Program-made: the position numbers and the translations under genes
Shown here: in pieces, positions 53,635 through 61,720 of the stretch
Numbering within the stretch: position 1 is the first letter of the stretch
Layout of the letters: every line of letters starts with the position of its first letter
The notes under the pieces: generated by a model
Seen by the model: the letters and a program-made list of their open reading frames with translations, nothing else
Database searches by the model: none
What the model was told of the DNA's origin: nothing
DNA from: Natronolimnobius sp. AArcel1
GTDB lineage: Archaea > Halobacteriota > Halobacteria > Halobacteriales > Natrialbaceae
Assembly (NCBI RefSeq): GCF_011043775.1
Contig: NZ_JAAKXY010000002.1
Location: 248,001-312,000, forward strand
Direction: 5' to 3'
DNA: 64,000 nucleotides

Positions 53635-55794
53635 GTGACTGATCTCGTCCCGACGACGTGTATGCGGTGTGCGGTCGGCTGTGGGCACGTTCAACGGCCC
53701 GTCGAGCAGGGCTACGGTCTTGACGTCGTTCGCGGCGATGCGACACATCCGGTAAATAACGGTCTCGCCTGCCAGCGTGGCATTCGCGAGACTGCCGACC
53801 CAGACGGCGAGTGGCTCACCCGCCCGCTCGTTCGCCGTGACGGCGACCTCGTCCCGACGACGCTCGAGAACGCCTTAGAGCGCGCCGCGGAAGGGCTCGA
53901 CGGCGCACTCGAGGGTGGTCCAGAACGCGTTGCGGTGTTGGGAAGCGGCCAGCAGACCAACGAGGCAGCCTACGCGCTGGGGAAACTAGCTCGAGGCGGG
54001 TTCGGGACACCGTACTACGACGCCAACACGACGCTGTGTATGGCCTCGGCGGTTACCGCCTACTACGATGCGTTCGGGAGCGACGCGCCGCCACCGACGT
54101 ACGACGATATTCCCGAGGCGAACACGCACCTTGTCTGGGGCGCGAACCCGGCCGCCGCCCACCCGGTCATGTTCCGCTGGATCAATCAGTCCGCAGACGA
54201 GGACGACTCGGAACTGATCGTCGTTGATCCCATCGCGAGCGAGACGACCGAGGTCGCAGATCACCACGTGCCACTCGAGCCCGGCGGCGATCTCGCGCTC
54301 GCTCGAGCGGTTCTCGCACACGTACTCGAGACCGACCGCGTCGATGAGACGTTCGTTGATGAGGAAACTACGGGCTTTGCGGACCTGCAAGCGTCGTTGC
54401 CAGCCGCCGAAACTGCCGCGGAGCGTGCTGGCGTCTCGATGGCCGATGTCGAACACATCGCGGCTGCACTCGAGGACCCCACACTGCTGTACTGGGGAAT
54501 GGGAATCAACCAGAGCGTCAACGGCACCGCAGCCGCGGGCGCGCTGATCGATCTGTGTCTGGCGACGGGGAATCTCGGCCCCGGCTCCGGCCCGTTCTCG
54601 CTGACTGGGCAGGCGAACTCGATGGGCACGCGCGTCTGTTCCTCGAAAGGAACCTGGCCCGGACACCGACCGTTTGACGACCCGGAGCACCGCCAGGACG
54701 TCGCAGCCGCCTGGGACGTACCCGAATCCCGACTGCCCGAAACGCCGGGTCCCGGCCCCGTGGGCATCGTCGACGCAATCGGTGACGATGTCGAGGCCGT
54801 CTACGCGGTCGCGACGAACCCCGTTGCGGGGATGCCCGATACGACACACGTGCGCGACCAACTCGAGGATGCGTTCCTCGTCGTCCAGGACTCGTTCCGA
54901 AGCGAGACAGTCGAACTCGCAGATGTGGTCCTGCCGGCAGCGACCTGGGGAGAGTCCGAGGGAACGACGACCAATATGGAACGAACCGTTGCCCGCGTTC
55001 GCGCCGCGACGGAGACGCCAGGTGGCATCAAGACGGACCTCGAGCTGATCGGCGCGCTTGCAACCCGAACCGTTCCGGGCCTGTTCGACGACGGGCTCGA
55101 GCCTGAAGCAGTCTTCAACGAACTTGCCGCCCTCACTGCGGGAACGCCGGCGGATTTGTCGGGCATTAGCTACCCGCGACTCGAGGCTGAGTCGGCGGTT
55201 CGCTGGCCAGCACCCGCCCCGGATGTGTCGGCTGGCTACCGATACTACGAGGGGCCGGATTACACGGAGAGCGACTCGGCGACAGAGACCGCGGCCGGAG
55301 GCGACTCGTGGTCGTTCCCAACGCCATCCGGTTGCGCGCGATTCTCGAGTGGGACCGCCCACCCGCTCCCGGAGTCGACCGACGACTCATATCCGTTGAC
55401 GCTGACGACCGGGCGACAACCGGACGCGTACAACACTGGCGTTCGGACGCGCGAATCAGCCCCACCAGTTGCTCGTGTCAGTCCCGCGACGGCAGCTGCT
55501 CTGGTCGACGAACTCGAGCATATCGAGACGACCGGTCTCGAGGCCGGGGACGACGCATCCACGACGTACGGTCGCGTCGTCTCTCGTCGCGCGTCGGTAC
55601 CTGTTCGTGTCGACACTGACGAGGCGATTCCCGATGGCATCGTCTGGCTGCCGATTCACCACCCTGGAATCAACAAACTGACAGTTTCTGATGTCGATCC
55701 TCGCTCGAAAGAACCAAACTACAAGCAGTGTGCCGTTCGCCTCGAGCCACCGCAAGATGCTGACGCGATAGCCATCGCAGAAGCGAGAGCATAG
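53635..55794 (+). CDS. nasA: Assimilatory nitrate reductase (molybdopterin, ferredoxin-type)
   Basis: The product has 719 residues. An N-terminal [4Fe-4S] site (C9, C12, C16 in CMRCAVGCG, and C46 in LACQRG) precedes the molybdo-bis-MGD domains: WGANPAAAHPVMF, GMGINQSVNGTAAAGALIDL, TGQANSMGTR and the C-terminal dinucleotide-binding segment TTGRQPDAYNT. It reduces nitrate to nitrite. No Tat signal, so it is cytoplasmic, as expected for assimilation. The GTG at 53635 is chosen because GGAGGTG (53622-53628) is a Shine-Dalgarno six bases before it. The nitrate transporter and nitrite reductase genes follow. Confidence 0.92.
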   Translation: MTDLVPTTCMRCAVGCGHVQRPVEQGYGLDVVRGDATHPVNNGLACQRGIRETADPDGEWLTRPLVRRDGDLVPTTLENALERAAEGLDGALEGGPERVAVLGSGQQTNEAAYALGKLARGGFGTPYYDANTTLCMASAVTAYYDAFGSDAPPPTYDDIPEANTHLVWGANPAAAHPVMFRWINQSADEDDSELIVVDPIASETTEVADHHVPLEPGGDLALARAVLAHVLETDRVDETFVDEETTGFADLQASLPAAETAAERAGVSMADVEHIAAALEDPTLLYWGMGINQSVNGTAAAGALIDLCLATGNLGPGSGPFSLTGQANSMGTRVCSSKGTWPGHRPFDDPEHRQDVAAAWDVPESRLPETPGPGPVGIVDAIGDDVEAVYAVATNPVAGMPDTTHVRDQLEDAFLVVQDSFRSETVELADVVLPAATWGESEGTTTNMERTVARVRAATETPGGIKTDLELIGALATRTVPGLFDDGLEPEAVFNELAALTAGTPADLSGISYPRLEAESAVRWPAPAPDVSAGYRYYEGPDYTESDSATETAAGGDSWSFPTPSGCARFSSGTAHPLPESTDDSYPLTLTTGRQPDAYNTGVRTRESAPPVARVSPATAAALVDELEHIETTGLEAGDDASTTYGRVVSRRASVPVRVDTDEAIPDGIVWLPIHHPGINKLTVSDVDPRSKEPNYKQCAVRLEPPQDADAIAIAEARA

Positions 55795-55907
55795 TGCGGT
55801 TGTGCACACAACGTGTAGTGGCTCCGAGAGTCGATGACTGTCCCGAGTGCGGCCTCGCTGGTCCGTTGAAGATGCACAATTCCGGCCGCAGTCTCGCCGA
55901 ATAAACG

Positions 55908-55988
55908 TCCTAATATAGTCCTTATTCGATTGAAGACCACGCAGGTTGGATAGAAAATAGCGAAATATTCGAGTTCATAAACGAATAC
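55908..55988 (+). promoter_or_regulatory. Boxes upstream of the nitrate transporter gene
   Basis: Box 1 TCCTAATATAG (55908-55918), box 2 AATAGCGAAATATTC (55956-55970) and box 3 ATAAACGAATAC (55977-55988). Order and spacing of boxes 2 and 3 equal those upstream of nasA after allowing a two-base gap. The intergenic gap of 296 bp therefore has its own promoter, separate from nasA. Confidence 0.55.
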
Positions 55989-56090
55989 TGTTATATGTTG
56001 GACAAGCATGACGATGATTCGTGACGTTCGTTATATTCGAGAAGGGATATGCCGCTTCTCGTGTGAATCGTTTAGCTGAGGTGGTCGGCC

Positions 56091-57422
56091 GTGGCGTCTG
56101 AATCGAGCGGTCCAACGATTCGTGGAACGCCAAAGCAGGCGCTTTCGATCCTGACGTTCGGCTACTTCGTCGGATTCGCCGGTGTGGTCGTCTACGGGCC
56201 CGTCGCAAGCGAGTTCGAGAACGTCCTGGGCCTGTCGGGCGTCTTGCTCGGCCTGCTCGTCGCTGCACCACAGTTGACCGGCTCGCTACTGCGAATTCCC
56301 TTCAGCGCGTGGGCCGACAGTGTCGGCGCCAAAAAGCCATTTAGCATCCTCCTTGGGCTGTCAGTAGTCGGCATGGGCGGCTTGCTGGGTATTCTGATGA
56401 CGACGTACCCCGACGGGCTGACGATGGTCCATTACCCGCTCATCTTCTTCTTCGGCGCGCTCTCAGGCTGTGGGATCGCGGCGTTCTCCGTCGGCATTAC
56501 CGACATCTCCTACTGGTACGAGTCACGTCGCCGCGGGACGATGCTCGCGCTCTTTGCCGGCCTCGGGACGCTCTCACCCGGCCTGTTTACCATCGTCTCG
56601 CCGTTTGCCCTCGAGTCCATCCAGCTGACGGGGACGTACGCGCTGTGGTTTGGTTTCCTCCTCGTTGGGACCGCGATTTTCGTCACGTTCGCCGTCGACT
56701 CACCCTATTTCCAGTTGCGCAAACAGGGCCTCGATGAAGCCGAAGCGAAAGCTCGCGCCGAAGACGTTGGACAAGAACTGTTCCCGAACGGTGATGCACT
56801 CGAGTCGATCAAACAGGCGGCGGCGCTCCCGCGGTCGTGGCTGTTGACGCTGATGTTTTTCGTCTCCTTCGGCGGCTATCTCGCACTGACGACCTGGCTA
56901 CCGTCGTACTGGCACAACTTCCATGGGCTTGATCTCCGGACTGCCGGTGTCGTCACCGCGCTTGCGTTTACGCTCTCATCGCCGCTGTTTCGCGCAAGCG
57001 GAGGTGCGATCAGCGACCGATTCGGCGGCGAGATCACAACAATTGGGAGTTTCGTGCTGGTCGTCTGTTCGACGGTCGTGTTGATATTCGTCTCACATCT
57101 CCACCTCGCAATCGCTGCGACGGTCGTCCTCGGCGCCGGCATGGGAATCGCCAGTGCAGCAATCTATCAGTTGCTGCCTCGATACGTCCCCGAAGCAGTC
57201 GGCGGTGCGTCTGGCCTCGTGGGCGGACTCGGCGGCTTTGGCGGCTTCGTCGTCCCACCGATCCTCGGCCTGTTCGTCGACGTTCAGGGTGTCTCGGGCT
57301 ACGCAACTGGTTTCGTCGTCTACCTCCTACTCGGTCTCCTCGCGCTTATCATCGCGGGCTCGCTGTATCGTTCAAGCGAGACGGCGGCCCCGTCACAGAC
57401 GCCGGCACCTGCTGACGATTGA
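56091..57422 (+). CDS. nasB: Nitrate/nitrite MFS transporter (NarK/NasB type)
   Basis: The product has 443 residues starting at GTG 56091, with the Shine-Dalgarno-like GAGGTGGT (56078-56085). About twelve transmembrane helices. FGALSGCGIAAFSVG and GLVGGLGGFGGFVVPPILG fit the nitrate-porter glycine-rich signatures. A charged central loop carries KQGLDEAEAKARAEDVG. With nasA and the nitrite reductase gene on both sides, nitrate (or nitrite) uptake is the likely role. The C-terminus is disordered. Confidence 0.88.
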   Translation: MASESSGPTIRGTPKQALSILTFGYFVGFAGVVVYGPVASEFENVLGLSGVLLGLLVAAPQLTGSLLRIPFSAWADSVGAKKPFSILLGLSVVGMGGLLGILMTTYPDGLTMVHYPLIFFFGALSGCGIAAFSVGITDISYWYESRRRGTMLALFAGLGTLSPGLFTIVSPFALESIQLTGTYALWFGFLLVGTAIFVTFAVDSPYFQLRKQGLDEAEAKARAEDVGQELFPNGDALESIKQAAALPRSWLLTLMFFVSFGGYLALTTWLPSYWHNFHGLDLRTAGVVTALAFTLSSPLFRASGGAISDRFGGEITTIGSFVLVVCSTVVLIFVSHLHLAIAATVVLGAGMGIASAAIYQLLPRYVPEAVGGASGLVGGLGGFGGFVVPPILGLFVDVQGVSGYATGFVVYLLLGLLALIIAGSLYRSSETAAPSQTPAPADD

Positions 57423-57561
57423 ATCGAGTCACTCGAGTAGGTGCGTTTTCTCGTCCGCGCTTGTTGTCTCCATCGCGCTATCGTCCCGACCGGCCTGGTA
57501 CCTCATCGAGTCAACTCAGTGAAAGACGTCCATTCTCGAGTCAATGTTCTCCACGGACATA

Positions 57562-57692
57562 TCCTAATATGCGTTATATTTGGTTGTACACTTCGGCTCT
57601 GTTCCTAAAACGCTCCCAAATTTAACCATATGTCAACAGTACAAGTTATATGGTTTAGAACCATTGCATGAAAACGTGAATAGCGAAATGTT
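57562..57692 (+). promoter_or_regulatory. Boxes upstream of the nitrite reductase gene
   Basis: Box 1 TCCTAATATGCGTTA (57562-57576) matches the nasA and transporter boxes. Box 2 AATAGCGAAATGTT (57679-57692) matches the transporter version. Box 3 is not obvious. The 329-bp gap between the transporter and nitrite reductase genes holds no gene; it also contains AT-rich TATA-like stretches near 57575 and 57645. Confidence 0.5.
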
Positions 57693-57751
57693 TGGAGTGG
57701 AATTCCGCGTCTTTGCGACGGGTCGTCGGGGCGACCGTGAGGTGAGCGTCG

Positions 57752-59515
57752 ATGGTGCATAAGAAAGAAGAACAAAAAGCAGACTGTTACGGGGACGACG
57801 TCCGCGAGCACATCCTCGAGTTCGCCGAAAACGGGGGCTACGAGGCGATTCCGGAGGACGAACGCGACACCTGGTTCACCCGATTCAAGTTCTGGGGGCT
57901 GTTCCACCAGCGCAGCGGTCAGGAGTCGTACTTCATGATGCGCCTGACGAACGCCAGTGGCATCTTAGAGCCGGGGCAACTGCGTGCAATCGCCGAAGTC
58001 GCTCGCGACTACGCGACGGGGCCCGTCGAAAACCCCGAATTCGGCAACGGCTGGGTCGACTTTACAACTCGCCAATCTGTCCAACTGCACTGGCTCAAAC
58101 TCGAGGACGTGCCGGCAATCTGGGACCACCTCGAGAGTACCGGCGTTTCCTCGCGCTCTGCGGGCGGAGACACGATGCGTAACATTTCGGGGACTGCACT
58201 CCACGGCAAAGTCGAGGAGTACGTCGAGTCCGGACCACTGCTCGAGAAGTTCCAGAACGAACTTCGCGGCGACGACGCGCTCGCGAACATGCCCCGGAAG
58301 TTCAACATCAGTGTGACCGGGGGCAAGTCGGGTTGTGCGCAGGATTCGATCAACGACATCGGGTTCGAACCCGCGCGCAAGGAAATTGACGGCGAAGAAG
58401 TGAAAGGCTTCAACGTCCGCATCGGTGGCGGCCTCGGTGGTCGCCAGCCCCGTGCTGCGACGCCACTCGATGTCTTCGTAACGCCCGAGCAGGCCTACGA
58501 GGTCGGCCGTGGTTTCGTTGAACTCTATCACGACCACGGCGGGCGGACGAACCGCTCGAAGAATCGCGCACGCTTCTTCGCCGAAGACTGGGGCATGGAG
58601 AAGATCCGCAAGACGCTGCAGGCGGGGTACGTCGACTTCGAACTGCACACCGCAGGCGAAGACTTCCGCGAGGAGTACACCTACAACGCGGGCAAGTCGA
58701 CCGACGCGGGCAAACACGACCACGTCGGTGTCTACGACCAGAAACAGGAGGGTCTGAAGTACGTCGGCCTGAACGTCCCCGTCGGGCGCATTCCTGCCGA
58801 GGACGCTATCGAACTCGCCGATCTGGCTGATGAGTACGGCTCCGGCGAGATTCGGCTGACGCGTCGCCAGAACCCCGTCGTCGTCGATGTTCACGAGGAC
58901 GGACTCGAGGACCTGCTGGCTGAGCCACTGCTCGAGGAGTACCAGCCCGAGCCGAGTCCGTTTGAACGCGGTGCGATGGCCTGTACCGGGACGGAGTTTT
59001 GCTCGATTGCACTCACGGAGACGAAAGGGCGCATGGCCCGCATGCTGCGCTGGCTCAACAAAAACGTCGATCTGCCAGACGATGTTGAGAAGATCAAGAT
59101 GCACTACTCGGGCTGTACGGCCGATTGCGGGCAGGCGATGACTGCGGACATCGGTCTGCAGGGCATGCGCGCCCGCAAGGACGACCAGATGGTCGAAGCC
59201 TTCGACATCGGCGTCGGCGGCGGCATCGGCGAGGAGCCATCGTTCGTCGAGTGGGTCCAACAGCGCGTGCCCGCCGACGAGGCACCTGGCGCGATCAAGA
59301 ACCTGCTCGAGGCCTTTGCGGCCCACCGCACCGAAGGCCAGACGTTCCGCCAGTGGGTCGAGGCGACGGGCACCGAACAGTTGATCGAGTTCTGTGAACC
59401 CGAGGAGACGGACTTTGAAGCCCCGTATATGGGCGACGCCAAACAGTCCTGGTACCCGTTCGCAGAAACCGAGTCAGCACCTACTGCTGAGTCGGTTGCT
59501 CCATCGGACGACTGA
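57752..59515 (+). CDS. nasD: Ferredoxin-nitrite reductase (siroheme, [4Fe-4S])
   Basis: The product has 587 residues. The cluster/siroheme ligands are present: C411 and C417 in CTGTEFC and C455 and C459 in GCTADCG. The two ferredoxin-like half domains begin with TFTTRQ-like VDFTTRQSVQLHWLKLEDV and GGKSGCAQDSIND; the second half has GSGEIRLTRRQNPVVVDV. It reduces nitrite to ammonium in six electron steps. A sulfite-reductase role is possible in principle, but the context of nasA and transporter decides for nitrite. GAGGTGAG (about 57738-57745) serves as Shine-Dalgarno. Confidence 0.92.
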   Translation: MVHKKEEQKADCYGDDVREHILEFAENGGYEAIPEDERDTWFTRFKFWGLFHQRSGQESYFMMRLTNASGILEPGQLRAIAEVARDYATGPVENPEFGNGWVDFTTRQSVQLHWLKLEDVPAIWDHLESTGVSSRSAGGDTMRNISGTALHGKVEEYVESGPLLEKFQNELRGDDALANMPRKFNISVTGGKSGCAQDSINDIGFEPARKEIDGEEVKGFNVRIGGGLGGRQPRAATPLDVFVTPEQAYEVGRGFVELYHDHGGRTNRSKNRARFFAEDWGMEKIRKTLQAGYVDFELHTAGEDFREEYTYNAGKSTDAGKHDHVGVYDQKQEGLKYVGLNVPVGRIPAEDAIELADLADEYGSGEIRLTRRQNPVVVDVHEDGLEDLLAEPLLEEYQPEPSPFERGAMACTGTEFCSIALTETKGRMARMLRWLNKNVDLPDDVEKIKMHYSGCTADCGQAMTADIGLQGMRARKDDQMVEAFDIGVGGGIGEEPSFVEWVQQRVPADEAPGAIKNLLEAFAAHRTEGQTFRQWVEATGTEQLIEFCEPEETDFEAPYMGDAKQSWYPFAETESAPTAESVAPSDD

Positions 59516-59604
59516 CGGTCGACGACGGCTCCGTTGTCACCACTCACAGTCGGTTTCAATTCACACTCGTTTTTATCGTTGATTCACTGGTACGCAGCGC
59601 TGCG

Positions 59605-59979
59605 TCAATCGGCGGACTGCTCGTGTCCGGACTGGGCTGACGTCGTTGGTTCGTCCTCGAGAATGCTGGCTGGAAGTCGCTGAGCGCGCTCGAACAGATC
59701 GGCGACGAAGTAGCGCACGTTCTGCGGTCCCGTCTCCGGCCGCGGCGCACGGTAACTCACGATTAGTGCCCACATGATCGCAACGCCGAGCGAGCCGACC
59801 GCAGAGAAGGTCATCCCAAGCGTTCCATACGTGACTGCATACACGGTCCCAATCGTCATCGAGGGGACGCTCGAGCCAAGCGGGATCCTGGCGGTCGAGT
59901 TTCGAATCGTCGGTGCGAGAAAGACGATTGAGAGGGCGCTACCGGCGAGAAAGACGAGGTCTTGCCACATCATCAACAC
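59605..59979 (-). CDS. Three-helix membrane protein, unknown function
   Basis: The product has 124 residues (alternative ATG codons two and three positions later). Hydrophobic helices at about 8-24, 38-54 and 58-75 resemble in layout the half-transporter-like SemiSWEET proteins, but no PQ signature is present. The C-terminal 45 residues are hydrophilic and contain FVADLFERAQRLPASILEDE. No family is recognised. Confidence 0.65.
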   Translation of the reverse strand: MLMMWQDLVFLAGSALSIVFLAPTIRNSTARIPLGSSVPSMTIGTVYAVTYGTLGMTFSAVGSLGVAIMWALIVSYRAPRPETGPQNVRYFVADLFERAQRLPASILEDEPTTSAQSGHEQSAD

Positions 59980-60082
59980 CGCTTACTCGAGAATGAGTAA
60001 AAGTCCATTGGTATCAATAATAGAACAATATGTGAACAGTCAGGGGACGGCGACTCTCCCAGAAAGATGGGGGATCGTCAGC

Positions 60083-60439
60083 TCATCGGTGATCTCTCGT
60101 TCGTTCGTAGGCGTACTCGAGGGCATCCTCGAGCGAGCCGGGACCGTCGTAACTCGCCGAGAACAGATCCATGAAATCGTGTGCGATCCGATTACACCGT
60201 TCGAAGGTGAGAACAGTTCTGACACGAATCGTTTCCGAAAACTCAAGTCCGGGATAACTCGTCGCCGTCAGGGCATAGCCAGGGTGGCTCTCGCCGTCGA
60301 GCGATGCTGGCGCGACTTTGAGCCGGAGATCACCCGATTCGTGACGATACGTCCGGTATTCCATCTCTCGGTTGCTGTTTGCGGGGGTGTACGACCGACA
60401 CGCTTCCGTTTGCCACTCGAGCGGCACGTCGACGTCCAT
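60083..60439 (-). CDS. Hypothetical haloarchaeal protein
   Basis: The product has 118 residues, without membrane segments. MDVDVPLEWQTEACRSYTPA, RLKVAPASLDGESHPGYALT and AHDFMDLFSASYDGPGSLED suggest a small alpha/beta domain. The acidic composition and codon use support a real gene. No family is recognised and no neighbour suggests a function. Confidence 0.65.
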   Translation of the reverse strand: MDVDVPLEWQTEACRSYTPANSNREMEYRTYRHESGDLRLKVAPASLDGESHPGYALTATSYPGLEFSETIRVRTVLTFERCNRIAHDFMDLFSASYDGPGSLEDALEYAYERTRDHR

Positions 60440-60644
60440 CGAGTACAGATACTAACCCAAGTGCTACGTTCGTATCGCAACACGCAATATTACCAAACAT
60501 TGGTTCAGTAAATGTACTAATGGCGGATTTGGTGGCGAAAATGTGGTTATATATTGGAAGATTGTCTTCGGTAACTGGGTTGAGTGCGACGATTCCGAAT
60601 TCGCCACTCGAGTGAGCCGGGAGAAACGGTACGCGGCAGCCGCG

Positions 60645-61502
60645 TCAGTCCCCGGTTTCTGACCCAGCCGAGGCGCTGCCCTCGCTCGACCCATCGCCTG
60701 CTGGACTGACGCTGCCAGTTCGATAGCCATGGAGGTCAAGTGTAACGTGGTCAAAGCCGATCCGAGAGAGTTCCTCGCGGACGGTTTCGGCGAACTCACG
60801 AGTCAGCGCACGCTCGAGTTCCGCAGGTGCGACTTCGATGCGCGCGAGGCCGTCGTGATCGCGTACGCGAAACTGCTCGAAACCCCACTGGCGTAACACG
60901 GCTTCGGCGCGCTCGACTCGCGTCAGGCGCTCTTCGGTGACCTCGAGGCCGGTCGGAATCCGCGAGGACAGACAGGCCATCGAGGGCTTGTCCGCCACGG
61001 AGAGGTCGTAGTGAGCCGCAATTTCGCGCACTTCGTCTTTCGAGATATCGTGAGCGAGCAGCGGCGAGTGCACGTCGAGTTCGTCGACGGCCTGCAGGCC
61101 GGGTCGGTGGCCCGCGCCGGGGTCGTCGGCGTTCGTCCCGTCACAGACCGTCCCGACGCCGAGGTCTCGAGCCGTCTCGAGCATCTCACCCAACCGCATC
61201 GTCCGGCAGTGATAGCACCGATCATCGTCGTTTTCGACGAAGTCATCGCTCTCGAGTTCGGAAAAAGAGACGATCTCGTGGCGGATGCCGATTTCCTCGG
61301 CGACCGCTTTCGCATCCTCGAGTTCGGCCTCGGGGAGCGTCTCGCTTCGTGCGGTACAGGCGATGGCGTCCTCGCCCAGTGCGTCGTAGGCGAGTGCGGC
61401 GACTGCACTCGAGTCGACACCGCCGGAAAAGGCGATCACAACCCCGTCATGGGTGGCCAGGTCCTCGCGGGCGGCCTCGAGTTTCGCCTCGAGCGTGGTC
61501 AT
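60645..61502 (-). CDS. larE: ATP-dependent sacrificial sulfur transferase LarE
   Basis: The product has 285 residues starting at ATG 61502. The PP-loop SGGVDSS (26-32) binds ATP, DRCYHCRT is a Cys pair and KPSMACLSSRIPTG contains Cys177, equivalent to the Cys that donates its sulfur in Lactobacillus LarE. LarE makes the nickel-pincer cofactor of lactate racemase. larA, larB and larC are not in the window, so the target enzyme is not visible. The C-terminus is Ser/Gly-rich. Confidence 0.9.
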   Translation of the reverse strand: MTTLEAKLEAAREDLATHDGVVIAFSGGVDSSAVAALAYDALGEDAIACTARSETLPEAELEDAKAVAEEIGIRHEIVSFSELESDDFVENDDDRCYHCRTMRLGEMLETARDLGVGTVCDGTNADDPGAGHRPGLQAVDELDVHSPLLAHDISKDEVREIAAHYDLSVADKPSMACLSSRIPTGLEVTEERLTRVERAEAVLRQWGFEQFRVRDHDGLARIEVAPAELERALTREFAETVREELSRIGFDHVTLDLHGYRTGSVSPAGDGSSEGSASAGSETGD

Positions 61503-61558
61503 AGCCACCCGTTCGACCCGGATAGGCAAAAGGTCGTTGTCGTCGTCGGCCGTTTCGC

Positions 61559-61720
61559 TTATTCTGGAATCGACGCTGCCAGCGCCTCGGGTGCGGCCGC
61601 TGGAACGTCAGCGGCGTCCATTCGCTCGTCGAGCCAGAGCGGGCGCTCGAGGAGCACCCCATTAGTTGCTGTTTCAGTGACAGATAGTCGTGTCGTAGCC
61701 ACAGGCCCGTGAACACTCAC
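61559..61720 (-). CDS. Small protein coupled to the receiver-PAS histidine kinase gene
   Basis: The product has 53 residues if started at GTG 61720. It would read MSVHGPVATTRLSVTETATN, then LLERPLWLDERMDAADVPA and EALAASIPE. The GTG overlaps the TGA stop of the kinase gene (GTGA), a standard translational-coupling arrangement, and the TAA stop leaves 56 bp to larE. No family is recognised. Similar composition in other genomes at this site would confirm it. Confidence 0.5.
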   Translation of the reverse strand: MSVHGPVATTRLSVTETATNGVLLERPLWLDERMDAADVPAAAPEALAASIPE

